Assembly (NCBI RefSeq): GCF_030272615.1 | Contig: NC_081414.1 | Location: forward strand, 663,474,938 to 663,538,937 | Direction: 5' to 3' | DNA length: 64,000 bases | Source: Cryptomeria japonica | Lineage: Eukaryota; Streptophyta; Pinopsida; Cupressales; Cupressaceae | In this document: positions 31,931 through 45,238 of the stretch, piece by piece | Numbering within the stretch: the stretch's first letter is position 1 | Layout of the letters: the number at the start of each line of letters is the position of its first letter | Translations under genes and position numbers: made by a program | The notes under the pieces: generated by a model | The model's input: the letters and a program-made list of their open reading frames with translations, nothing else | The model's database searches: none | What the model was told of the DNA's origin: nothing

Positions 31931-34873
31931 GGATTCACAAGAATAAAGTTAACTTGTCCTGAATGAAGAAGATTGGCTGGTCCATACATTTGTAGTAAAC
32001 CCAAGAAATTTAAAAATAAAGAGATAGTGGGAATACGTATTTCCGTGCTCATGAAGGATGGAAATTGCGTAAGCTTGAGGCATTTGTATGAAGCACGATA
32101 GAGTTTTTTTTGAATTTTTAGGGTTCTCGTTATACATAATTTAACATGACAAGGAGCATGACAGAGTTTTAAACATTTAATTTGTAGGAAGTCAACCAAA
32201 GAGCAGACCCTCGGCCTGAAATAAGATCGAATGGACAATGGTGATTATCTCTAAGTGCTTAGGATATTCTAAGAAGTCGCATTTGTCTAAGTAAAGTAGC
32301 ATACAAGTAGAGCTGAATGGCCCACTTGTTTGACTCTATAAAAAATCTATGGTGAGTTGGTCTAGAGCTGGAGGCAAGGGAGGATACGGTTCATCACATG
32401 TTAGATCTATCTTTACGAAGTGAGAAACAAATTTCTTGGCGTTGACAAATCTATCATTGAACTTGAATACCATTATTTCAAATCGATTATTTTTAAAATA
32501 AAATGCCATTGTCTAAGAGGTTCAACTCAAGTGGGCGAGGGTTTCCACTCGAGTGGTTAAAGTATTTTGTCAATGTGGAGGTCAAAATTCTAATTCTAAT
32601 GGGATTTTTAATATGAAATTTTAAGTTGTGATTTTTGGTCTTTTATAGTTGGCTTCTAATAGGAGCCGATTTCTAGAATAGTAGATTTTTAAGTTGTAAT
32701 TATTGATCTTCCATAGCTGATTTTTAGTGTGGTTGTGGTCGCTCCAAAAGAATTGATATTAGTCTCATGTTGATGGTTGTATGTGAAAAATATTTAGAAA
32801 CATTTAGCAATATAAAAACAATCAAAGGCTATTCACCCATGCTTAAAACAAGAGTACATATCTATAGGTGAGTGAGAGAATTGTCTAGTATGTGATTTTT
32901 TAGTTTTTTTAGATTTATTTTGATTAGTTTGTTCTTAATGTAATGATTAGAGTGTAAAATGAGCATTTTTTGGAAATTGTCAAATAATCTCATTTGAGAT
33001 TGTTTCCATTTGCACTTATTTCTAATGTCTAAATTCAATTTTCATTTTATCCATTTCCAAGCTAAGGTGAAAATTGTAATTTGTTGAATTGAACAAAATC
33101 GGTTACATTATTTTTTGAAAAACTTGGATTTTAGTTTTTTTTATTTAATTTACATGGGTCAATAATTACCCTCCAATTTATCATTATGAGTTGACTAAAG
33201 AGTGAAAACACTTGATTCGTATTATAACTTGATGTATAAAAATAGAAATCAAAGTCACTATGTTAGATATGAACATAACCATCATAGTGTACTTGTTCTT
33301 TAATGATTGCATCATTTTCTACAATGATATGATATCATGTGCAATGATTATCTTTCTATGTTGGTTCCTTTTAGGGTTCCTTGGTAGGGGCATTATTTTT
33401 TAATACATACATGTTTTATACCCATAACAAGAGGTTTACACAAATAGGTACTTTGATGACTGTCTTTAATTGCATGTGCATGGTGCTAGGTCAAGAACAT
33501 ATACGTGTATTTGTTTCTTTAGCATGTTGTAACATGTTATTAGATTTCTATATTTTCCTAAGGCCTAAGATGAGGCCCACTCATGCTTTCTTGTTCAACA
33601 AATATTTGGAAGTCCTTACATCATTGTGTGACATTCTTGCATTCGATATTCATCTCTATTTTGTGTTCATGGTTCTTGTAGTCTTAAGTATACTTAAGGC
33701 ACCACTCCTTATATGGTTCCATTTTCTATCTTATTTTAATATAGTGTGTACACTACCCAATTTATCATACCATCATTGTTGTACTTTTCATACAAAATTT
33801 TATCATGTAGTTAGTGTTCTTGAAAAAAATAAAGACTAGATAACTCACTAGGATCAGTTTTAATATTATAAAAAATGTTTAAACAAGTTGAAGTATAATG
33901 GACACTTTAGTAAGATTGACATTAGGTGATACCATGATCTTTTCTAAAGTCTTTTAAAAAATCATGATATAGATTTGAGGTATTCAGAAGGTCCCAAAAG
34001 AAGGTTTTTTTATAGTATTCTTAATTTAATCATAGATAGATGCGATAAAACTAGAGTACTAAGTAGAAAAGATATCTAGTTGGGTGTAATTTTCCAACTT
34101 CTACCTTTTCTCATATGTATTTCTTATAAAGTTAATCATGTAGTGTAGTAAGAATAAAATAATTATTATGAATATCTAGAGAATTAATATAAGAAGAAAA
34201 AGACTATCCCCATAAGGAAAAAAATCATCATATAATGAATCACATTAATAAAATGGAGAATCATGAGATGCTAAATAACTAATAAGGCACATTATGAATA
34301 TAGTGTATGCAATTAAAATTCAAAAACATAAAATAAGAATTCTAAGATGATTTAAAATCATATTTTCAATTCATTGCAAACTTTAGCTTGAGTAGAATAA
34401 AATAACAAAAAAAAAAGTTATTATAGATCATAGTTGATTTTTATCTTGAATGATATGTAGATTCTCAACTCTATATCACAACATTGCTAATTTTTAACTA
34501 TGGATTCCCACTCATCCTCTTGCTCCCCCAATTCAAACCTATGTTTCCTACCCTTGGTGTCAGGTAGCAATGGATTTCTTGGTAATGACTCTCCCACCAA
34601 TGGTTCCCCTATATACAACTTGGAGCTATCCCCCCCACATAAAACATTACGTATCACCTCTATTGAAAATGCTTTTGTTAACTCTCTACTTAAAAACTCT
34701 TTTGTCGACCTACTCTGCAAACCCTTAGGGAGTTCCTTTGTTGAACCTATGAAATGCCTTCCCTATGCATCTTCTATTCTAGAGGTGGTGCTAGGAAAGA
34801 TGTCATGAACCAATTTTTGGTTAAGAAGTTTTAAATTAATTTATTATGTTAGATGACATTTGACATTATGATG
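31931..34873. other. AT-rich intergenic DNA upstream of the LRR gene
   Basis: The first 200 bp should contain the LRR promoter. A CCAAT-type box (minus strand ACCAGCCAATC) lies near 31975, but no convincing TATA box was found. A plus-strand frame of 152 codons at 33381-33839 is rich in hydrophobic and aromatic residues and matches no family I know. Overlapping frames at 34487-34808 are also unassigned. I see no repeat borders here. Confidence 0.45.
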
Positions 34874-34878
34874 CTAAT

Positions 34879-37145
34879 TGTTAAACACAATGCACCACTG
34901 AGAGGGGGAGGGGGTGAATCAGTGGTTCTCAAAAATTTCCCCCTTAGCTATCTTTTGTGAGCAACACCAGTTTGTGAATCAAGCACAGTGCAGACTTACC
35001 AGTTAGTAATGAGACCAACTCAAATACACACACACACAAGGAGACATCACATAACACCAACATATACGAGGAAAACCCAAGATGGGAAAAACCTTGGTGA
35101 GAAATGTTACTGGAGTCTACTGCTCCAATCCAACCTCACAGTAAAACACAGTTACAAAGTTTAGGGCACCAACCCCTACCTGATTTATGGGCTACAATCC
35201 AAAGGAGCACCAACCCCTGACTTTAGGGCACCAACCCAAGGAGCTACAACTCCTGCATTGAGCTAAAACTCAGTATTCACAATATAAACTTCAAATACAT
35301 AAGTTGTTATCATGTTGCAAGTGAATCTTGCAACCTTATCAAATGTCTTACTCTATCGATGAAGTACCTTCTCTCCTTTCCTAACTCACTCTTCTTCCTT
35401 CTCTGCACCTGTTGCTTCTTTGCTAGATCTACACCTCATTCTTAGCACATCACTGGTATCACATTCTGTCGGTATAAGAACTACCGGTTCTTCTCTCCAA
35501 CTAGTTGAAGGTTTCAACCAGGTTCACTCTCACTCTCTTCTTAGATGCTTGTTAAGCACTTGGCCGATCTTTTTCTTGTATGCAGAAGTCTTCCACATCA
35601 CAACAAAACTATGTTCTCCTCTATTTAGTAGCCCTAAATAATCTCTTTGGCCTTTTTACTTATAGCCCAGATTTCCTGCCAAAAGCCAATTCAAAGTTCA
35701 AGCGGTTAGGGTTTCCTCACCATCCTCGAGGCAAACCAAATCGAATCAGATCTTACACGATTTGATCTTTCTAACATCTGAATGCACATCTCTGCCATAG
35801 TCACATCTCTTCAATCACGCCTTTCATTCTTGGCGATTTGCTTTTTACCCTCACAGCAAATCCTTCAGTCAATCACGGAAGATTTGTCGAGTTGTTTCCT
35901 TCATCGCCTTGATCTTCTCAATTTCTCTTAGCTGGCTCGTAGCTGTCTTCCCGACCTCGAGCCTCAAACCCCTACAATCACTCTACAAAAAGTCCCATGA
36001 TTTGTGAGGTCTTTCATTAAAGCTAACCAACCTTGCAACAAAACCTATCAATGTACATTCTATCTTTATCCACACTTGGGTTTGCCATGTTGACTCTATG
36101 GTGACTATCTGCCAACTAGGCACTTCAAGTCGGTCCAAGTAGGATCGCCGACCAACCACCCTAACGGTTTCTTTCTTCTTCCGATTTGCTAACCCTTCTG
36201 ATCTCATTCTACTGGTTACCTTCTCATATCTGCTCTCATCTTGAACTGTCGATGAAAATCTCAAACCAGTCTCCAGACTGGTAAGTCCTAAGTATGCTCA
36301 TTCCCACAATGGGGAGGTCTTCTACAATTGCACCTTGTTTATATAACCGGTAGACTTACATACTGGTTACCACTCTTGATGACACCATGTCATTATTCTT
36401 CTCAAGGCTCCATCTTTTTTCAGTCAGGTTAGATTCCTCTATTTGCATCTACTTAGCCTTGCTTTTTCTCTGATTAGCTTTGACCATATCACAACCAGTT
36501 TGTCAAGATGACAAACACTTCATACTTCCTCTATACTGGCATCATACCTTCTCTTCTGGTCTGATGCATAACCCTGATCACATGCACTTAGGGCATTCCT
36601 TCAATTCACCGGTAGATTCGGTGTAATCCTTCAAGTGTTTGCCTTTACCTCTTCACTCTTATCTCTCCAAACTGTGATGCACTCAATGCATAATAGGAGA
36701 TAAGCTCCACTTGCTAGATGAGGTATCACCTTGTCTTTTGCATTCTGCAATGCTCTTCATGTGGTCTGATGTGAGCACATTTATTTCCAGTCATTACTTC
36801 GCATGATGACTGCTTCTTCACCCGGTGGGAGTCCTGTTGCTCTACAACCTTACAACATACCGGTTCATTCTTCTCTTTCAGTGTTGAAGTGATTCAGATA
36901 ATATTCCGCCTCTTCATCACAAGCAACTGCTCAAAACACTTCTCCATCTCATCACACAAGTCAGGCGCTAACTTGTGTACTGATGACCTCTGTGATCATC
37001 TTCTTTACCTTTATTGGTGTTCATCAACACAAGGTGATATCCAAGCTATCACATACTGTACTCCTCATATCAGTGTTGCACATACATATCATCTACCAGT
37101 GGTTATCCCATACCGGTTGACATCAATGACAACAAATTGCCAACA
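34879..37145 (-). repeat. 3' LTR of the GAG-only Copia (uninterrupted copy)
   Basis: 2267 bp. It contains the uninterrupted sequence AGTCCTAAGTATGCTCA at about 36284, the empty site for the 41511-61946 insertion. It also has about 49 bp near 35545-35600 that the other LTR lacks. Confidence 0.9.
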
Positions 37146-38245
37146 ATCTCCCCCTTTGGCATTGATGTCAACACATGTAGTATCTGACATACTACAAAAT
37201 TCTTCTCCCCCTTTGACACAATGACAAAGGGCACTGTCAGAATATTATTTCTCTTTGTATGTGCCAATTATTGAGATAATACTTTCTCCCCCTTTGTCTT
37301 TATTGTATGTAACACTTCCTTTGATACCACTTGTTATCTTATCACCAGTTGTTACATCTTCTCAAGTTACAACACTTGAGGTGGGGAACATAACCATCAA
37401 CTGACACCAATATGCAAGTCTGATGCTATTGAAACTCAATTTGTTGAGAGACTGATACCAATTTGTTGATGTGTCAGTGAATACTACTCACCTGCCAGTC
37501 AACCTTCAACACCTCTACAATTTCTATCTCATGCAGTCTAGGCAGTCAGTATCCTCCCAAGTTCAATCAAACTAGCTCTTCATTATGAGACTCTTCATGA
37601 TGAGAACTTCAACTCCCCCTGAGTCATACATCTCAAGTCCTCATCTCCGGTTAGGTATAATACCAAAACTCCATTCTTCACCATATGTCTGTTGAGCTGT
37701 GTAAGTGTGATCATCAGATGATCCTTCAACTACATTGTATCCACAATAGCCTATGACATGATCCTGGACTTACACAATGCCAGATAATGTTATCATCATG
37801 CCAAGAATAAAAAATGGTTAGCCCACAAGCATGCAAGCCTGCATGATCAACCATGGGGAAAACATATGTCATTCAAGGCGTTTCCAATACCTCCTGAGAC
37901 ATAAACTCAACATTCCCTACTACCAGGGTTATTGCAACAATTTCCAACTTCATTGTCTTACATAACTTGTTTTGTATTCATGCCGGTAACATCCTGCACA
38001 TACCGGTTAACACCTAATACCAATTGTTAACCTTTACTCATTGATTCATACAATAGTGATCCATCACTGATCTGTAGATGTGTAGTCAAGGAAACACCTA
38101 CACACTCTTGTCATCTTCTTCCTTTATGCCGACAACAACATGGTTTTCCATGTTGCCTTCATTTCTGAGGGGGGTGAATGATTGTTTCAATGAGCATTGC
38201 TCCCCCTAAGATTATGCATCTCCTTTAGGCCTTAGGAGATATCAC
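37146..38245. other. 3' untranslated part of the GAG-only Copia
   Basis: Between the end of gag and the polypurine tract there are about 1.1 kb without coding potential in any frame. In an autonomous Copia, pol would occupy this position, and no remnant of it is visible. The polypurine tract is at 37146-37160. Confidence 0.7.
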
Positions 38246-40063
38246 CTATGCCTTGAATGCACAGTGCCGATCCATGGTCTTCTTCCTCCAAATCTGTATG
38301 AGTTCATTCTTCTTCCCATTTTCAGGTTTGGGAGCAGGGTTTGCCTTCTTTTGCTGATGGGCCCTTTCTTTTCTAGTCTCTGCATTACAACCGTTAATAG
38401 TGCTATAGTAGCAAACAACATCCATACTAATCTCATGACAAGGGAACCTTCTAATGTATCGGTTTTCTCTTCTTCTTCTTCTTATCATGACATTGCAACC
38501 ATTACCTAGTCTCCTTGGATACCTTGCTGGAGCAGGAACACCACTCATCTTGTTCCATGTAGGTCTTTGTTTTCCATATGCTCTGTTTTCACTTTTCTGC
38601 AGAGCATGGTCATTTTGTCGGCCTCCATGTAACTATAGGTTCCTCTTCTTGCATTCAAACTCTGTATGGCCACATCCATTGTAGTTATGATAACCAATCT
38701 TTTCTTAACTAGGAGAAAGGTCATTCATGTATCTATTTCTAGATACATCCTTCTCGTAAGCATGATTTCTATGAAATCCTACATTATCCTTTTTGGATAT
38801 CATTCTACACTCCCTTTCTTTATGGCCATAAACATTACATGTAAAACAATAACCAGTAAAGGATGACATATGACTTACATATTTGTTCTGCCATGCATGA
38901 GAGGATCTTGCCGGTTTCCCATCCCCATCTTTTCTTTTTTGGGAATGGACCCTTGGTTGTCCATTCTGAGTACCTATCTTAGCTGATCTCTTCTTCTTCT
39001 TCTCCCACACATGCTTCCCCCAGAGAGTGGTAGCATTTCTTTGTCCTCTTCTGGTGGAGTGTCTCCTTTGCTGCTTCCTCATCTTCCTGCTTTCGATGAG
39101 GTTTTCTTTTCCCATCCTTCCCTTACCTCTGGGATCCTTATGAATATTCCTCCTTACAACATTGATCTTTACTTTTGTCTGCAAGTCCACACTAGTTGTG
39201 GTCAGGTCAACCTTCTTTTGAGGAGCACATTTAACTGGAGAGCTTTGGCCTTTGTTTTCTTTAAGTAGCCACCAAATTTTTTTGTCTTTTATCTCTAGCT
39301 GAGAGGCTAGATCTTCACACTGGCATACCTTGGTGTCTTTTGCCTGAGTCTTGAACTCTAAGATGCATTTCTTTGATTCTTCAAGGAATTTGACTAACTG
39401 GTTCTATTTCACAATAGCAACATTCTTGAATATATTATATTCTCTTTTAACTCTATTGAGTTCTTCAAGTGTATTTACAAGCTCTCCTTCAAGGTTAACT
39501 TCACCTACTTCTTCATCATCAGAAGGATCTTGATGGCAAGAGCTATCTGCCATGTCTTCCTCTTCATCATCATCACTGCTCAACACATCTTGTTGAGGAG
39601 AGGTGGTTGCACAACCACTTTCAGATTCTTGAGCCACAAGAAGTTGAGCCCCTTCTTCTTCTTCACCGTGGTGGCTGCAGGAAGATCTATCTTCCTCGTC
39701 CAGATAAATATGAGATGTATTTCTCATATTTCCTTCAAATGCATGATCTACTATTGAGGGTTCATTTCCATAGAGCTTCTTCAATCTTTCCCATAAGCTC
39801 TTTGCTGTTTTACACCTATCCACCTGTGAAGAGACATCACCGGTGAGTCCACTGAAAATAACCTTCATGGCTTCTTTATTGCACAGGTTTCTTCTTTCTT
39901 CTACAAATCTGGTAGGAAGACTAACCTTTCTAGGGAGACCATCTACTACTGACATCCATACATCAAATCCTAAAGAGGATAGGAAAACTTCCATTCTGCG
40001 ACTCCAAATAAAAAAAATTGAGCCATCAAATATTGGAGCAGAGATGGATACTAAACACACCAT
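38246..40063 (-). pseudogene. Copia gag with zinc knuckles
   Basis: The likely start is the methionine at 40063 (MVCLVSISAPIFDGS), because the frame upstream runs into the primer binding site. The UBN2/DUF4219-type gag domain follows: WSRRMEVFLSSLGFDVWM, NLCNKEAMKVIFSGLTGD, TAKSLWERLKKLYGNE. Next come an acidic region (SSDDDEEEDMADSS) and a coiled-coil (ELVNTLEELNRVKREYN), then a basic region. A zinc knuckle, CFTCNVYGHKERECR, lies near 38840, and a second degenerate one (NYNGCGHTEFECKK) near 38660. Stops interrupt at about 39404 (TAG) and 38703, with a frame change near 38550. Binding and packaging of element RNA is the known role of these domains. Confidence 0.83.
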
Positions 40064-40110
40064 TGTGTCCTTAGGCCGGAGTCTACCCAAGTTGTAGAAC
40101 ACTCTTCTAA

Positions 40111-40136
40111 TTGGGAACCTAGGCTCTGATACCAAT
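40111..40136 (-). promoter_or_regulatory. Primer binding site of the GAG-only Copia
   Basis: The minus strand reads ATTGGTATCAGAGCC directly after the LTR end GTCTAACA, complementary to initiator Met tRNA. Confidence 0.85.
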
Positions 40137-41510
40137 TGTTAGACACAATGCACCACTGAGAGGGGGAGGGGGTGAATCAATGGTTCTCAAAACTTTCCCC
40201 CTTAGCTATCTTTTGTGAGCAACACCAGTTTGTGAATCAAGCACAATGCAGACTTACCAATTATTAATGAGACTAACTCAAATACACACACACACACACA
40301 CAAGGAGACATCACATAGCACCAACATATACGAGGAAAAACCAAGATGGGAAAAACCTCAGTGAGCAATGTTATTGGAGTCTACTGCTCCAATCCAACCT
40401 CACAGTAAAATACAGTTACAAAGTTTAGGGCACCAACCCCTACCTGATTAATGGGCTACAACCCAACGGAGCACCAACCCCTGACTTTAGGGCACCAACC
40501 CAAGGAGCTACAACTCCTGCACTGAGCTAAAACTCAGTATTCACAATATAAACTTCAAATACATAAGTTGTTATCATGTTACAAGTGAATCTTGCAACCT
40601 TATCAAATGTCTTACTCTGTCGGTGAAGTACCTTCTCTCCTTTACCGACTCACTCTTCTTCCTTCTCTGCACCTACTGCTTCTTTGTTGGATATACACCT
40701 CACTCTCAACACATCACCGGTATCACACTCTATCCGTATAAGAACTATCGGTTCTTCTCTCCAATCGGTTGAAGGCTTCAACCAGGTTCACTCTCACTCT
40801 CTTTGTAGATGCTCACAACAACACTATGTTCTCCTCTATTTAGCAGCACTAAACAATCTCTTTGGCCTTTTTACTTATAGCCCAGATTTCCCGCCAAAAG
40901 CCAATTCAAAGTTTAGATGGTTAGGGTTTCCTCACCATCCTTGAGGCAAACCTAATCCAATCAGATCTTGCACGATCTAATCTTTCTGACATCTGAATGC
41001 ACATCTCCTCCATAGTCACATCTCTTCGATCATGCCTTTAATTCTTGGCAATTTGCTTTTTACCCTCACAACAAATCCTTCAATCAATCACGAAAGATCT
41101 GTCGGGTTGTTTCCTTCATCACCTCGATCTTCTCAATTTCTCTTAGTTGTCTCATAACTGTCTTCCCGACCTCGAGCCTCAAACCCCTACAATCACTCTA
41201 CAACAAGTCCCATGATTTGTGAGGCCTTTCATTAAAGCTGACCAACCCTGCAACAACCCTGTCAATGTAAATTCTATCTTTATCCACACTCAGGTTTTCC
41301 ATGTTGACTCTATGTCGACTATCTGCCAGCTAGGCACTTCAAGTCGGTCCAAGTAGGATCGCCGACCAACCACCCTAATGGTTTCTTACTTCTTTCGATT
41401 TGCTAACCCTTTTGATCTCACCATTCTACCGGTTACCTTCTCATATCTACTCTCATCTTGAATTGCCAATGAAACTTTCAAGACAGTCTCCAGACTAGTA
41501 ATTCCTAAGT

Positions 41511-41560
41511 GGGTAAGTGCACAAAGATGGTGGTCAAAAAGGGGGGTATAAGTGGACACT
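41511..41560. repeat. Left terminal inverted repeat of the large element
   Basis: Thirty terminal bases pair with 61917-61946 at 25 positions. An extra eight or so bases (GGGGGTAT) separate the conserved AAGTGGACAC from it. Confidence 0.85.
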
Positions 41561-42379
41561 TTTTTTTTTTCTTCTGAAATCAGGTGAACCTGAACTTGGA
41601 GGCAAAATTTAAAAGTCATCCACTCAAGATATGAAGACAATCAAACAACAAATATTGTAGTACTTTGAATTTAGTTTCCAAACTACTAAATTTTTTCAAA
41701 ATTGGATAAGATTAAGGGGATCAAATCCTTCGCGCACAAAAAAATGACCCTGATTTTTTTCTGAAAAGCATAACATAGTGTCTGACGTGTGTATCAAAAA
41801 GGTCATAGTTAGATTTAGTATTTTGACAAATCCTTTGGGAGAAAGATAGGTAAGAGTGAGCACTAGAAGATGTGTATTTTTTTGTAATTTTTTGTTTATT
41901 ATTTTTTTTAATGATTTTTCCAATCGAGCACATCCTGAAAATTAGGTACCTGTTCATGCGCAAAGCATAAGTTGCACTAAACAAATCGAAAATATAATTT
42001 TTTTTAAAAAAATTGTAAAGAATCAAGTGCACTACAATAATATATAAAGTTTTTTAAATTTGGATAAGTATATCAAAAGTTATACAAAAACTGGTGCACC
42101 TATGTCTGTGAGAACTATGGAGACACTAGTAAAAGAAATTCAATAATATTATGTTATTGTTGTTCAAATTGAAAACAAATTATATGGTTAGAAAGTTCAG
42201 AAGATGGGTGAAAATATGGTGGCAATTTTAGAAATACCCACTTTATAAAGTGTAAACCTGATGATGACAAAGTCGATAAACCAAGTTGATAAAATAAAAC
42301 ACGTAAAAAATGAGAGAAATGGAGGGAAATAAAACTTACAATCCGTAGCTTTGTCATCCAGGCCTATTTCCAAGCCTAA

Positions 42380-42520
42380 ACAGTCAAAAGCGTGTATGGG
42401 GTACTTATGGTTTAAAAAGCGCATACAAAGCACTTATAGTGTAAGCAGCGCGTATGCTCTTGTTTCCCTATAAACAACGCATAAGTGCTACCTTTACTAT
42501 AAACAACGTGTACGTGCTAT
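42380..42520. repeat. Left subterminal array of about 29-bp units
   Basis: Five units of roughly 28-30 bp each carry a near-palindromic core such as GCGCGTATGCTC, GCGCATACAAAGC or ACGTGTACGTGCT, separated by spacers ending CCTA or ACTATAAAC. The same type of unit occurs at the other end of the element (61670-61880). Confidence 0.7.
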
Positions 42521-42524
42521 TGTA

Positions 42525-42685
42525 TAATATGATATTCTATATATATAATGTGTATATACATATAATATATGTAATATATAATATGTGGATAATATGACAT
42601 TGTATATATAATGTGTTTATATACATATAATATATGTATATATATAATATATTAAACATATATATATATATATACATGTAAGTGT
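42525..42685. repeat. (TA)n-rich microsatellite region
   Basis: TATATAATGTGTATATACATATAA-like units occur twice at 42535-42660, followed by a pure (AT)n run near 42660-42675. Confidence 0.85.
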
Positions 42686-42712
42686 ATTATCTCCCCCTCT
42701 CAAACGCATACA

Positions 42713-42747
<35 letters not shown>

Positions 42748-42840
42748 TTCATACCCCATCCCTCTTTACATGTAAGTGTATTGTCTCCCCCTCTCAAATG
42801 CATAAAAGGTCTCTCTCTCTCTCTCTCTCTCTCCATACCC
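42680..42840. repeat. Tandem duplication of about 95 bp with (CT)n runs
   Basis: Two units start TACATGTAAGTGTATT, contain CTCCCCCTCTCAAA and GCATA.AAGG, and each end in a (CT)n tract. A following segment (TGTCTGCACTTCTAT ... AAGTGAATTT, 42848-42885) recurs at 44987-45030 just upstream of the transposase gene. 42890-43600 contains no recognisable gene. Confidence 0.75.
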
Positions 42841-43639
42841 CACTGCAACTATGTCTGCACTTCTATAGAAGTAAGTGAATTTATTTCTTGTCTGCAACTT
42901 CCTCTTTGATTTTTATCATGTATCCTCTCCTAAAAAAATTGACTGATGGATTTTTGTGTGTATATTGAATAGGAGGAATAGGGTTTGAAATTGAACCACG
43001 GGTGTATTACCGTGACAAACAAGGAAACCTGTAGCAATATTCTTCTCGAATGTGTTTTTAATGAGCTGAGCAGATGTGGAAAATAGTGTCAACAAAGCAA
43101 CATGATGAGTCAGAGTACCTACAATATGTTTTTCAGAAGAAAACAACAGGTAGGAAGAGAAAGAGGGAGAGTAACATAGATGATGTCCTATAGAATGATA
43201 GTGGTGGGTATGTGAGAGTTCCCATGTTGTTACACAATGCTTGTCACCTAAAGAAATTAAAGTTTGTTGTATGCATGGTAGTGGTAGTATATGATGATCA
43301 TCACTTTACAAACAACTTGGAATGGTACATACCCATGAAAGAAATCAAGTGTGTGATTCCTATAGTCACAATTGAGATCAGTCTTATAACCTTGCAAATT
43401 TAATAGCATCATATGTTTTAGAACTTAGGCAGTACTCTTAGGGTTAGGTCAAGCTCTTACAATTGCTTTTTAGTGAAGCCTCATTGTTTGTTCGCTTGGA
43501 GTCTCGTTGTATGGTGTTCTATTCATAACTTTAAATTTAATATATCATTTTATTAGCCCACCATATGACCCCTTAGGTGTCATTAGAGTTCGTATTGTTT
43601 CCTAAGAGGTCATATGGTATCCTGTGACCCCTTAAGACC

Positions 43640-44647
<1,008 letters not shown>

Positions 44648-44689
44648 CTCTCTCAATAGCATGTATGAGGTACTGAAACTATTAGTTCC

Positions 44690-44905
44690 CTGCCCTGCCA
44701 TAACTTTTTTAAGGCTTAGTAGCGCGTACACGGTACTTATTACTCATAAGCACATATGGGGTACTATTCCCATTATTCGTTACCCTATGATAACATTTTT
44801 TAGGCTTAGTAGCACGTATGCACTACTCATCAGCCCAGAATGGGAAAAAAAATACCGTTGGGCTTGTCAACATTTTATGGTCTAACAACACGTACGCAGT
44901 TTATA
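44690..44905. repeat. Further near-palindromic GCGTACGC-type motifs
   Basis: Motifs AGCGCGTACACGGTAC, AGCACGTATGCACTAC and AACACGTACGCAGTTT occur at wider spacing (about 70-120 bp), each followed by a CCTA, CCCA or GCCCA phrase, with the repeated phrase TTTTTTAGGCTTAGTAGC at 44705 and 44795. They belong to the same motif class as the subterminal arrays, but lie just upstream of the transposase gene. Confidence 0.6.
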
Positions 44906-45238
44906 GACATAGTTTTAGTTGCCCAAGAGCATCAACGACCTCAAAAGACATTTTTGAGGTCGTTGAAGGCCCCACTAGAACTGTGTCTGCACTTCTATCA
45001 CTGTTGTATACATAAAAGCAAGTGAATTTTTTGTTTTTGCATGATTTCAAATGATTGAATTGTTGTTTTTATTAGTTTTTTGTTTTTGCATAGTTTCAAA
45101 TGATTGAATTGTGATTGTTTAATAGTTTGATTCCAAAAAATAGTGATAAGATGCATATTTATGGTTATTTATTTATTTTTGAACTTTTCTTTACATATAT
45201 ATGTAATATGATTCTATTTAGGTCAACCAATATCAACC

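Noticed and set aside
30247-31946. Plus-strand frames of up to 124 codons across the LRR gene
   Set aside because: They are shadows on the opposite strand of the intact LRR reading frame, with no domain of their own.
33381-33839. 152-codon hydrophobic plus-strand frame
   Set aside because: No recognisable domain, no neighbouring signals and a composition typical of random AT-rich sequence; kept only as a remark in the spacer entry.
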